Below are positions 7,417 through 14,386 of a stretch of 18,585 nt of DNA, piece by piece. Source of the DNA: CAYVWB01 sp964455395 (GTDB lineage Bacteria; Desulfobacterota; Desulfovibrionia; Desulfovibrionales; Desulfovibrionaceae); assembly GCA_964455395.1 (NCBI GenBank), contig CAYVWB010000080.1, forward strand, positions 1 through 18,585, given 5' to 3'. Positions within the stretch are counted from its first letter, which is position 1. Every line of letters begins with the position of its first letter. The notes under the pieces were generated by a model, which saw nothing but the letters and a program-made list of their open reading frames with translations, was not told the DNA's origin and did no database searches. A program made the translations under genes and the position numbers.

Positions 7417-7582
7417 GACGGGTGTTCTCCATGCGCGGGTTTCATCCGGGAAGGAATGTGCGTAGAGTGATGCACGTAGCAGGCAATTCCCCGAGAAGCA
7501 ACCTCGCCGCGTCGACGGGTTGCGCCGGACTCGGATATTTCGAACACGCGCGCGTGAATCCACAAGGAACAGGAAGGATCCC

Positions 7583-8620
7583 ATGGCCGTCGATGTGAAC
7601 GTGAGCCCGGAGCTCAAAGCGCAGGTGGAGGAGTACGTCTCCCTGGTGGACGAATACTGGACCGACGGCCTTGCCTGGTTGGTGACCGGGGGGTTGCGCA
7701 TTCTGCTGGCGCTCGTGTTGCTGGCGATCACGCTGAAGATCACCGGCGTGGTGTCCCGTCGGCTGTTCGCGCGGCTTTCCCGCAGCCAGGACGCGGAATA
7801 CCTCAAGCGGGTGGACACCATGCAGTCCATCGCCACGTTCACGGTGAAGATCGTGGTTTTCGCCGTGGGGATCTTCGTGGTGCTGGGCGAGCTGGGCATC
7901 GACCTGGGCCCCATCCTCGCCGCTGCGGGCGTGGTGGGCGTGGCTGTCGGTTTCGGCGCGCAGTCCCTGGTTAGCGACGTCATCAGCGGATTTTTCATCC
8001 TGATGGAAGACCAGGTCCGCGTGGGCGACGTGGTGCAAGTCGGCGACAAGTCCGGCGTGGTGGAGCGCATCACCTTGCGACTCATCATCCTGCGCGACCT
8101 CTCCGGCAACGTGCACTTCCTGCGCAACGGGCAAGTGGACGTCATCACCAACATGACGAAGGTCTACTCCCGCTACGTCTTCGACGTGGGTGTGGGCTAC
8201 CGTGAGGACGTGGAGCAGGTGATGGCCGTCATGGACGAGGTCTTCGAGACCGTGCGCAAGGACCCCTTCCACATGAGCAACATTCTCGAACCCCTGGAAA
8301 TACTCGGCCTGGACTCCTTCGGCGACTCCGCCGTCATCGTGAAGGCCCGCGCCAAGACCCGGCCCGGCGCCCAGTGGAGCGTGGCCCGCGAGTACAATAA
8401 ACGCCTCAAGCAGCGCTTCGATGAACTCGACATCGAGATCCCTTTCCCCCACCTCACTCTCTACCCCGGCGTGGACAAGGAGGGCGGGGCGCCCATGCTC
8501 CACGTGCTCGCCCGCACGCAGCAGGAGCCCCCTTCCGAAACGTCCCGGGAGACGACGGACGCCGACGAGACGGACGCCGCCGCGCCTGCTCCGCACAACC
8601 GTTCCGCGGACGCCACATAA
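7583..8620 (+). CDS. Small-conductance mechanosensitive channel, MscS family
   Basis: This 345-residue inner-membrane channel opens on membrane stretch to release solutes during hypo-osmotic shock. Three membrane helices are visible: about residues 30-54, 83-102 and the pore helix 109-140. The pore helix reads ILAAAGVVGVAVGFGAQSLVSDVISG, with the alternating Ala/Gly packing of MscS TM3 and the GFGAQ turn. QVRVGDVVQVGDKSGVVE starts the beta domain, and a C-terminal alpha/beta domain follows. The last 30 residues are a polar acidic tail. The size is close to the minimal MscS type (E. coli MscS is 286). The start ATG at 7583 follows AGGAAGGA; a longer in-frame extension to 7520 has no hydrophobic or conserved content. 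Confidence 0.92.
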   Translation: MAVDVNVSPELKAQVEEYVSLVDEYWTDGLAWLVTGGLRILLALVLLAITLKITGVVSRRLFARLSRSQDAEYLKRVDTMQSIATFTVKIVVFAVGIFVVLGELGIDLGPILAAAGVVGVAVGFGAQSLVSDVISGFFILMEDQVRVGDVVQVGDKSGVVERITLRLIILRDLSGNVHFLRNGQVDVITNMTKVYSRYVFDVGVGYREDVEQVMAVMDEVFETVRKDPFHMSNILEPLEILGLDSFGDSAVIVKARAKTRPGAQWSVAREYNKRLKQRFDELDIEIPFPHLTLYPGVDKEGGAPMLHVLARTQQEPPSETSRETTDADETDAAAPAPHNRSADAT

Positions 8621-8834
8621 AAAGGGTTTTCCTCCGGCCGCAAAGCATGTATGGCAGGATGCGCCGCGCCCGGTCGGGACGTTGCGCGCCTCCCAAGGCG
8701 CCCCCTGCCCACCCGCGCGGCGCTGCGCCTGCAGGCGGCTCCCCCCTTCCCGTCGAGCTCCGGGCCCACGCGCAGACGCAGCCACGAGAACACGCTCCCC
8801 CCCACCGCGGCAAGGCGTCGGAGGCTTCCTTCCC

Positions 8835-10007
8835 GTGTCCGAAGAACATGCTGTGACCAAGACGCTCGACGAGATCAACGAGCGCATCCGAAAAGGCAAG
8901 GCCGTGGTCCTCACGGCGGAAGAGATGACGCAAGCCGTGGCTGACGCCGGCCCGGTTCAAGCCGCCAAGGAGGTTGACGTCGTCACCACGGGGACCTTCT
9001 CCCCCATGTGCTCCAGCGGGCTGCTGTTCAACACGGGTCAGCACGGCCAGTCCATGCGTATCTCCCAGCTTACGGTGAACAACGTGCCGGCGTACGCGGG
9101 CGTGGCCGCCGTGGACGCGTACCTGGGCGCCACCGAACCCGCCGAGGACGACCCCCTGAACAAGGTCTACCCGGGCCAGTTCAAATACGGCGGCGGCCAC
9201 GTCATCGAAGACCTCGTCGCCGGCAAGGGCGTGCACCTCTCCGCACGCAGCTACGGCACGGACTGCTACCCCCGCCGCACCTTGGAGATGGAAGTCACCC
9301 TGAAGGAGCTCCCCTACGCGCAGCTGCTGAATCCTCGCAACGGTTATCAGAACTACAACGTGGCCGTGAACCTGAACGACTCCATCATCTATACGTACAT
9401 GGGGCCGTTGAAAGCCAATGCGCGCAACGTGAACTTCGCCACCTCGGGGTGTCTCTCCCCACTGTTCAACGACCCCTATTTCAAGACCATCGGCCTGGGC
9501 ACGAAGATCTTCCTTGGCGGCGGCGTGGGTTGGGTGCTGGGCCCCGGCACCCAACACAACCCCGCGCCTCCACGCACGGAACGCGGCTTGCCCACCCGAC
9601 CGGCCGGCACCATGATGGTCCGCGGCGACCTCAAGGGCATGGACGCCCGCTACTTGCGCGGTGTCAGCTTCCTGGGGTACGGCTGCTCCCTGGCGGTGGG
9701 GCTTGGCGTGCCCATCCCCATCCTCAACGAAGAGATCGCGTTCCATACCGGCGTGGCGGACGAAGACATCGTCATGCCGGTGAAAGACTACGGCGAGGAC
9801 TACCCCCAAGGCAACCCCCGCGTGCTGGCCGAAGTGACCTACGCGGAACTCAAGCGCGGCGAGGTGGAGCTCATGGGCAAGAAAGTGCAGGCTGTCCCGT
9901 TGACAAGTTACGTGATGTCCAAGGAAATCGCCGAAACGCTCAAGCAGTGGATAACCGCAGGCGGCTTCACGTTGGGCGCGCCTCAAGAGCTGTTGCCCTC
10001 CGCATGA
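8835..10007 (+). CDS. DUF39 homocysteine biosynthesis protein
   Basis: This protein of about 390 residues belongs to the HcyBio/DUF39 family. In methanogens and Desulfovibrio, genetics links this family, together with a NIL/ferredoxin protein, to making homocysteine from aspartate semialdehyde and sulfide, bypassing O-acylhomoserine. Family-like segments are VVTTGTFSPMCSSG, GGHVIEDLVAGK, GSxYGTDCYPR-like LSARSYGTDCYPR, and GTKIFLGGGVGWVLGPGTQH. Cysteines at about 59, 144, 206 and 284 could carry sulfur or bind iron; which are conserved cannot be checked here. The GTG at 8835 was chosen because GGAGG lies 10 nt upstream; a second GTG at 8853 is possible. The NIL/ferredoxin partner is absent from the window. 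The 214-bp leader before it has no gene and no riboswitch I recognise. The stop overlaps the next start (ATGA). Confidence 0.88.
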   Translation: MSEEHAVTKTLDEINERIRKGKAVVLTAEEMTQAVADAGPVQAAKEVDVVTTGTFSPMCSSGLLFNTGQHGQSMRISQLTVNNVPAYAGVAAVDAYLGATEPAEDDPLNKVYPGQFKYGGGHVIEDLVAGKGVHLSARSYGTDCYPRRTLEMEVTLKELPYAQLLNPRNGYQNYNVAVNLNDSIIYTYMGPLKANARNVNFATSGCLSPLFNDPYFKTIGLGTKIFLGGGVGWVLGPGTQHNPAPPRTERGLPTRPAGTMMVRGDLKGMDARYLRGVSFLGYGCSLAVGLGVPIPILNEEIAFHTGVADEDIVMPVKDYGEDYPQGNPRVLAEVTYAELKRGEVELMGKKVQAVPLTSYVMSKEIAETLKQWITAGGFTLGAPQELLPSA

Positions 10008-10825
10008 CGCCGCACGACGCCCTCGACGCCAAACTCGACGCGCTGCGGAAGATCATGCGGGCGCGTCTCCCTGCGCTGCTCGCCGTCTCCGGCGGAGTGG
10101 ACAGCCGACTGCTGGCGAGCCTCGCCTGGGAGTGGGACATGGACGTGGAGGCCGTGCTCTTCGCCGGTCTGCACATGAGCCCCGGCGAACTGGCGTGGGC
10201 CCGCGCTTGGCTGGAAGAGCAAGGCGGTCGCTTCCACACGCTGCGGTTCAATCCCGTCAGCCATCCGCAAGTGCACGCCAACTGCCGGCTGCGGTGCTAC
10301 TACTGCAAACGCTCCAACTTCGCCAAGGCGCGCTTCCTGGCGGAGGAGCGCTCCATCCCCCATGTGTGGGACGGCAGCAACGTCTCGGACCTCTCCGAAC
10401 ACCGGCCCGGCCGGCAGGCGCTTACGGAGCTCGGCGTGCACAGCCCCTTCGCCCTGGCCGGCTTCACCAAGGCGGACATCCGCGCAGCAAGCCGCCTCAC
10501 CAAGCTGGATCGACCCAATCAGCCCTCCCGCCCCTGCCTGCTCACCCGGCTGGAATACGGCTTGCCGCCCACCGAAGAGACGCTCAGCCGGCTCGGCCTT
10601 GCTGAAGACGCGCTCACCCGGCTGGGACTGCGCCAGTTCCGGTTGCGGCTCACCCGCAGCGGACCGTGCCTGCAACTCCACAAGGGAGAGACCGCCACGT
10701 GGAGCGCCATCCGCGAATGGGCGCTCACCCGGCTGGAGGAAGAAGGCTTCGAGCGCGTGGAAGTGACGCTGAACGAAACCATTTCGGGCTTTTTCGACCG
10801 CGACGACAGCGGCAACGTGCGCTGA
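10004..10825 (+). CDS. LarE-like ATP-dependent sulfurtransferase (PP-loop)
   Basis: This 273-residue member of the adenine nucleotide alpha-hydrolase superfamily has the PP-loop SGGVDS at residues 29-34, which binds ATP and adenylates the substrate. LarE enzymes insert sulfur into the nickel-pincer cofactor precursor; in the Lactobacillus enzyme the sulfur comes from a sacrificial cysteine near residue 176. Here C178 (RPCLLTRLEYG) sits at that place. Upstream, C94, C98 and C101 form CRLRCYYCKR, so there are enough cysteines for an iron-sulfur cluster, as some LarE proteins use. Neither LarB nor LarC is nearby. The start codon overlaps the DUF39 stop by 4 bp, so the pair is probably translationally coupled, suggesting a role in sulfur transfer linked to DUF39. 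That link is inference. Confidence 0.85.
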   Translation: MTPHDALDAKLDALRKIMRARLPALLAVSGGVDSRLLASLAWEWDMDVEAVLFAGLHMSPGELAWARAWLEEQGGRFHTLRFNPVSHPQVHANCRLRCYYCKRSNFAKARFLAEERSIPHVWDGSNVSDLSEHRPGRQALTELGVHSPFALAGFTKADIRAASRLTKLDRPNQPSRPCLLTRLEYGLPPTEETLSRLGLAEDALTRLGLRQFRLRLTRSGPCLQLHKGETATWSAIREWALTRLEEEGFERVEVTLNETISGFFDRDDSGNVR

Positions 10826-10858
10826 ACGCCACGCCGGAGAATGTGAGCGTTTTTTTGC

Positions 10859-10887
10859 TGGACAAGCTGTTCCGCGCGACGTATTCT
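10859..10887 (+). promoter_or_regulatory. Sigma-70-type promoter of the small basic protein gene
   Basis: TGGACA (10859-10864) and TATTCT (10882-10887) are separated by 17 bp. Transcription would start near 10893-10895, giving a leader of about 50 nt. It lies in the spacer after the LarE-like gene, in a locally AT-richer patch. Confidence 0.55.
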
Positions 10888-10943
10888 GATGTTTTCCACA
10901 AATCACTCTGGGCGCGCATGCGCCTTTTTCCAAGGAGCATACC

Positions 10944-11057
10944 ATGGGTAGCCACAAAAAGCACGAACGCAAGAAAGAGCTCGACCGCAAACGTCATCGC
11001 AAGGAAAAGCGCGAGAAGCAGCGCATCCGTGAAGCCAAGGCGCAGAAAAAAGACTAG
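10944..11057 (+). CDS. Very basic 37-residue protein
   Basis: The protein is 37 residues, from MGSHKKHERKKELDRKR to AKAQKKD. AAGGAG (10932-10937) stands 6 nt before the ATG, a near-ideal ribosome binding site, and a promoter lies upstream. About half the residues are Lys, Arg or His, mixed with Glu and Asp in a pattern that favours a single charged alpha helix; there is no hydrophobic core and no signal sequence. I recall similar short KKHERKKE proteins in Desulfovibrio genomes but cannot search. RNA or ribosome binding is the simplest guess from charge alone. The function is unknown. About 210 nt of untranslated RNA would follow before the terminator at 11267-11295. Confidence 0.7.
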   Translation: MGSHKKHERKKELDRKRHRKEKREKQRIREAKAQKKD

Positions 11058-11266
11058 CACGCCGCCCCGACTTGTGGGTCAGCCCCGGGACGACGCCGTG
11101 CCGGCGGGGGACGCGTCCGCCTTGTCTGCGGATTCTGCGCCCCCGCCTGCGCCGTTTTGGCCGCGTCTCCCTCGTCGCAATGCGCTCCCTGCACGCGCCT
11201 GCTGCAAGCAAGCCGCAGGTGGCCGACCCGGTTGACAACGCCGATCCCGCTGCTTAGTTCCCCGGC

Positions 11267-11295
11267 TGTGGCTCCGCCACACACATCCTTTTTTT
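11267..11295 (+). terminator. Intrinsic terminator before the FmdB-type gene
   Basis: TGTGGC (11267-11272) pairs with GCCACA (11276-11281) around a TCC loop, followed after 7 nt by seven T (11289-11295). The stem is short and the T-run is displaced, so strength is uncertain. The position fits the end of the small basic protein transcript. The remaining 11058-11266 stretch shows no gene. Confidence 0.5.
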
Positions 11296-11322
11296 ACAAA
11301 TCTGGTAGAGTGGAGGCTCGTC

Positions 11323-11670
11323 ATGCCCATTTATGAATACCGATGCCGCGAGTGCGAGCAGATCTTCGAGGAATGGCAGAAGGACTTCGAAGAGCGTGAA
11401 CAACACTGCCCTGTCTGCAGCGGCGCCGCAGAACGCATCATCTCCAACACCTCCTTCGTGCTCAAGGGTTCGGGGTGGTATGTGACGGATTACTGCAACA
11501 AATCGTCTTCCAACAGCGGCAACGGCGGCGCTTCCGGCAATGGTGACGGCAAGGCCAAGACCGACGCCGGCTCCAAGCCTTCCTCCGAGGGCGGCTCGTG
11601 CGCCAAGCCCGCCGGGGACTCCGGCTCGGCGAAGTCCTCCGCGTCCGCAGGCGCTTCGGGAGCCGCCTAG
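11323..11670 (+). CDS. FmdB-family zinc ribbon protein
   Basis: This 115-residue protein has two zinc-binding knuckles, C8-x2-C11 and C29-x2-C32, in the start MPIYEYRCRECEQIFEEW ... HCPVC that defines the FmdB/CxxC_CxxC_SSSS regulatory family. GGAGG lies 6 nt before the ATG. The usual CG after the first knuckle is CE here. The second half (from about residue 60) is a Ser/Gly/Ala/Lys-rich low-complexity tail, common in this family. The first FmdB was proposed to regulate formamidase or amidase genes, but the family's general role is unsettled. It is followed 109 bp later by purB; a hairpin in between may end its transcript. Confidence 0.85.
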   Translation: MPIYEYRCRECEQIFEEWQKDFEEREQHCPVCSGAAERIISNTSFVLKGSGWYVTDYCNKSSSNSGNGGASGNGDGKAKTDAGSKPSSEGGSCAKPAGDSGSAKSSASAGASGAA

Positions 11671-11685
11671 CAGTCCGACCGGTGG

Positions 11686-11709
11686 AGGCGGCCGCGAAAC
11701 CGGCCGCTT
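11686..11709 (+). terminator. Hairpin between the FmdB-type gene and purB
   Basis: GCGGCCG (11688-11694) pairs with CGGCCGC (11701-11707) around a CGAAAC loop; A11686-T11709 and a G-T pair extend it to 9 bp. Only TTCTGT follows, so termination is possible but not sure. It could also let purB be read from the same transcript in part. Confidence 0.4.
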
Positions 11710-11779
11710 CTGTCGACTTCGCCAACGCGTCGGCGTTCCTCACCTGCGCCCATACGCTCAAGCCCCTCCGCACCACAGC

Positions 11780-13096
11780 ATGATCGACCGCTACACCCGC
11801 CCGGAGATGGGCGCCCTCTGGAGTCTGCGCCGCAAGTTCGAAGTCTGGCTCGATGTGGAGCTCGCCGTCTGCGAAGCGTGGACCCGACTCGGCCGCATCC
11901 CCGAGACGGCCATGGAAACCCTGCGACGGAAGGCCACGCATGCAGCCATCGACGTGGACCGCATCCTCCAGATCGAGGAAGAGACGCGGCACGACGTCAT
12001 CGCCTTTCTCACCCAGCTGGAAGAAGCTGTGGGGCCGGAGGCGCGCTACATCCACCTGGGCTGCACCTCCTCCGACATCGTGGACACCGCCAACGGCGTG
12101 CTGCTCACCCGCGCCGGCGAGCTGCTGGACGCAGGCATGGGCGCCTTGCTGGACGCTCTGGAGCGCCTCGCCCGGGCCCACAAAGGGCAGCTCTGCATGG
12201 GCCGCACCCACGGCGTGCATGCGGAGCCCACCAGCTTCGGCCTGAAAATGGCCTCCTTCCACGCGGAATTCCAGCGCCATCGGGAACGACTGCGCCACGG
12301 CCGGGAGAGTGTGCGCGTGGGCAAGATCTCCGGCGCCGTGGGCACCTACGCCCACCTGGACCCCGAAGTGGAGCGCGTGGCCTGCGAACTGCTCGGCCTC
12401 GCGGTGGATCCCGTCTCCACACAGATCGTCCAGCGTGACCGACATGCCGAATTCTTCACCGCCTTGGCTTTGGCCGCCGGCGGCATCGAACGCCTGGCTG
12501 TCGAGCTGCGCCACCTCCAGCGTACGGAAGTGCTGGAAGCGGAAGAGGGTTTCCGCAAGGGGCAGAAGGGCTCTTCCGCCATGCCGCACAAGAAGAACCC
12601 CATTTCCGCGGAGAACCTCACCGGCCTTGCGCGGCTGGTCCGCACCAACGCCGTGGCCGCCATGGAAAACATGGCGCTCTGGCACGAACGCGACATCAGC
12701 CACTCCTCGGTGGAGCGCGTCATCATGCCGGACTCCACCATACTCCTGGACTACGCCATGGCGCGTATGCGCGGCGTGCTGGATCGGCTGAACGTCAAAC
12801 CGGAGAACATGCGCCGCAACATGGAGCGTTCCTACGGCCTTGTCTTTTCCCAGCGCGTCTTGCTCGCCCTGGTGGACGCCGGCCTGCCGCGCCAGGAGGC
12901 CTACGGCCTCACCCAGCAGCAAGCCATGCGCGCCTGGGATGAAGGCCGCTCCTTCGAGGCGCTGGTGCGCGGCGACGACGCCATCGCCGCCGCCCTTGGC
13001 GACAACGCATCCGCCATTCTGGACGAAGCCTTCGACGCCGGTTACTTCCTGCGCTGCGAGGACTTGGTCTTCACCCGCGTTTTCGGCGCGCCCTGA
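11780..13096 (+). CDS. purB: Adenylosuccinate lyase
   Basis: This 438-residue fumarase/aspartase-superfamily enzyme cleaves SAICAR and adenylosuccinate, releasing fumarate in two steps of purine synthesis. The signature GSSAMPHKKNP spans about residues 264-274, with the catalytic serine at the start of the flexible loop. H144 and H147 in GRTHGVHAEP and the TSSDIVDT segment near residue 90 are active-site elements. The length fits the short bacterial PurB type. The start ATG gives MIDRYTRPEMGALWS, a common PurB N-terminus; the in-frame upstream extension overlaps the FmdB-type gene and is not conserved in character. No clear Shine-Dalgarno sequence is seen. pyrE starts 58 bp downstream, so purine and pyrimidine genes are neighbours. 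Confidence 0.95.
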   Translation: MIDRYTRPEMGALWSLRRKFEVWLDVELAVCEAWTRLGRIPETAMETLRRKATHAAIDVDRILQIEEETRHDVIAFLTQLEEAVGPEARYIHLGCTSSDIVDTANGVLLTRAGELLDAGMGALLDALERLARAHKGQLCMGRTHGVHAEPTSFGLKMASFHAEFQRHRERLRHGRESVRVGKISGAVGTYAHLDPEVERVACELLGLAVDPVSTQIVQRDRHAEFFTALALAAGGIERLAVELRHLQRTEVLEAEEGFRKGQKGSSAMPHKKNPISAENLTGLARLVRTNAVAAMENMALWHERDISHSSVERVIMPDSTILLDYAMARMRGVLDRLNVKPENMRRNMERSYGLVFSQRVLLALVDAGLPRQEAYGLTQQQAMRAWDEGRSFEALVRGDDAIAAALGDNASAILDEAFDAGYFLRCEDLVFTRVFGAP

Positions 13097-13154
13097 CGTC
13101 GAGCACGACGCGCGCGGCTCCCACAAATCTTCCACCCCCCCGACCCCCAAGCTC

Positions 13155-13790
13155 ATGCCCAACACACTTCCCGTCGACACAGGCAAGAAGGCGGACACAG
13201 TCGACGCCATGCGCGCGCGCCTGGCCGCCCTGCTCGTGGAGAAATCCTACCGCGAAGGTGATTTCACCCTCACTTCCGGCCGCAAGAGCGACTATTATTT
13301 CGACTGCAAACAGACGGCTCTACACCCCGAAGGCGGCTATCTGCTTGGCGCGCTGCTGTTGCGGGAGACCCTGGCGTTCGGCCCCGCCATCCATGGTGTG
13401 GGCGGCATGACGCTGGGCGCCGACCCCCTGGTGAGCGCCGTGAGCGTGCTCTCCCACGCGGAGACCGTGGCCGGCCAGCCGGAAGCGCGGCCCCTGCCTG
13501 CTTTCATCGTCCGCAAGCAGTCCAAAGGGCACGGGACGGATCAATACCTGGAAGGCTTGGCCAACTTCCCTGCCGGCGCCCACGTGGTGATGCTGGAAGA
13601 TGTGGTCACCACCGGGGGGACGCTCATCACGGCGTGCGAGCGCGTTACAGCGGCAGGGCTGCACGTGGCCGGCGTGGTCTGCGTGCTGGATCGTCAGGAA
13701 GGCGGCGGCGAGGCCATTCAGGCGGCCGGACACACCCTGCGGCGCCTCTTCACGCGACATGAACTGCTCGCAGCCGCTGCGTCCGAGTGA
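13155..13790 (+). CDS. pyrE: Orotate phosphoribosyltransferase
   Basis: This 211-residue enzyme joins orotate and PRPP to make OMP in pyrimidine synthesis. The PRPP-binding motif VVMLEDVVTTGGT is complete, and FTLTSGRKSDYYFDCKQTAL and the flexible catalytic loop region FIVRKQSKGHGTDQYLEG are typical. The ATG at 13155 gives an N-terminal extension of 18 residues (PNTLPVDTGKKADTV); the internal ATG at 13209 would give 193 residues, closer to the usual PyrE length. Neither has a clear ribosome binding site, so the start is uncertain. It is probably cotranscribed with purB. A 596-bp non-coding stretch follows. Confidence 0.93.
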   Translation: MPNTLPVDTGKKADTVDAMRARLAALLVEKSYREGDFTLTSGRKSDYYFDCKQTALHPEGGYLLGALLLRETLAFGPAIHGVGGMTLGADPLVSAVSVLSHAETVAGQPEARPLPAFIVRKQSKGHGTDQYLEGLANFPAGAHVVMLEDVVTTGGTLITACERVTAAGLHVAGVVCVLDRQEGGGEAIQAAGHTLRRLFTRHELLAAAASE

Positions 13791-14386
13791 TCTGTCAGCG
13801 CCGCATGGCTTGAGCGCTCTCGATGTGCGCAGCGTCCGGTTGCCGGCTGAGTCGTCGCGCATGCGACCGCACCACGACGACAGCGACACAGCGCTCCCAA
13901 GTGGATGGGCCGTGCGCCACAAGGGGCGTTGATGGAGCCGCAACCGAACTCTAGAGAATCTGTAGATTCGTCTTGTGTTCTGGGTATTCTTTTGATATTA
14001 TTAGGCATCGACTACCCTGGCGACCCAGGGAGTCCTGCAGGATCGGCCGTGCGCGCCGCCAGCGCACTCTCTGGGAAAAATGTGGCGTTTCGAGGGTCTA
14101 GCGTATGCAGACTTTCTATGTTACAAGGCGCCAGTCGTCCTCTCCAGGGAGACATGGCGCGCCGGAACGCCATCATGGGTCGCGGAATCGCACCGCGCCG
14201 AGATTGTTTTCAAGCCGCGAAGGTTCGCCTTCAGCGGAGGTCCTGCGCCACCCCTGGACGAATCGGTCCGCCGGGAAACGTCACGCCCCTGGACCGTGCT
14301 GGATTCACCGCGCTGTGCAAGGCGGCGCTCGCGCATGCCGCCCCCAGAGTGGAGAATCGCCGTGAAGGAGCCGTAAGGAGGTCGCC
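13791..14386. other. Long stretch without a recognisable gene
   Basis: Open frames cross this 596-bp region, but none has a recognisable protein, a good start or gene-like codon use. It holds an AT-rich island around 13950-14010 with a promoter and a palindrome (listed separately). A hairpin also lies at 14015-14030 (CCCTGG/CCAGGG, CGAC loop), at the predicted RNA start, and a weak hairpin sits at 13854-13867. From the promoter to the next start codon would be a leader of about 380 nt. I do not recognise a riboswitch in it. A small RNA or a decayed gene are alternatives. Confidence 0.5.
13956..14001 (+). promoter_or_regulatory. Promoter with adjacent palindromic operator candidate
   Basis: TTGTGT (13973-13978) and TATTAT (13996-14001) are 17 bp apart; the -10 matches consensus at 5 of 6 positions, the -35 at 3. 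Just upstream, GAATCT (13956-13961) and AGATTC (13964-13969) form a 14-bp palindrome with a GT centre, well placed for an activator or repressor. It would drive the L,D-transpeptidase unit from about 14008. The local AT content stands out against the window. Confidence 0.5.

Noticed and set aside
8621..8834. Possible riboswitch in the 214-bp leader of the DUF39 gene.
   Set aside because: A methionine-related switch would make sense, but I could not match any SAM or SAH riboswitch core; only short GC-rich hairpins and a 7-C run are seen.
10243..10256. GCGGTTCAATCCCG looks like a tRNA T-arm.
   Set aside because: It lies inside the LarE-like coding frame and no acceptor, D or anticodon stems can be formed around it.
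10283..10306. CxxxCxxC spacing as evidence of a radical SAM enzyme.
   Set aside because: The protein has a clear PP-loop (SGGVDS) and LarE-like motifs and no radical SAM barrel features; the cysteines are more likely cluster or sulfur ligands in a LarE-like fold.
10914..10928. GCGCATGCGC followed by CTTTTT as a terminator.
   Set aside because: A perfect palindrome leaves no loop; opening it leaves a 3-bp stem, and it would cut the leader of the small basic gene.
11232..11260. A perfect TTGACA as promoter of the FmdB-type gene.
   Set aside because: The hexamer 17 bp downstream is TAGTTC, a poor -10, and the resulting transcript would meet the 11267-11295 terminator at once.
11462..13210. Long minus-strand open frame (582 codons) opposite purB.
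   Set aside because: It is the shadow of purB in a GC-rich genome; the translation is low in complexity, rich in His/Gly/Ala/Val and matches no family.
14080..14376. 98-codon plus-strand frame before the L,D-transpeptidase gene.
   Set aside because: There is no ribosome binding site, domain or membrane pattern, and the composition looks random; treated as leader or spacer.
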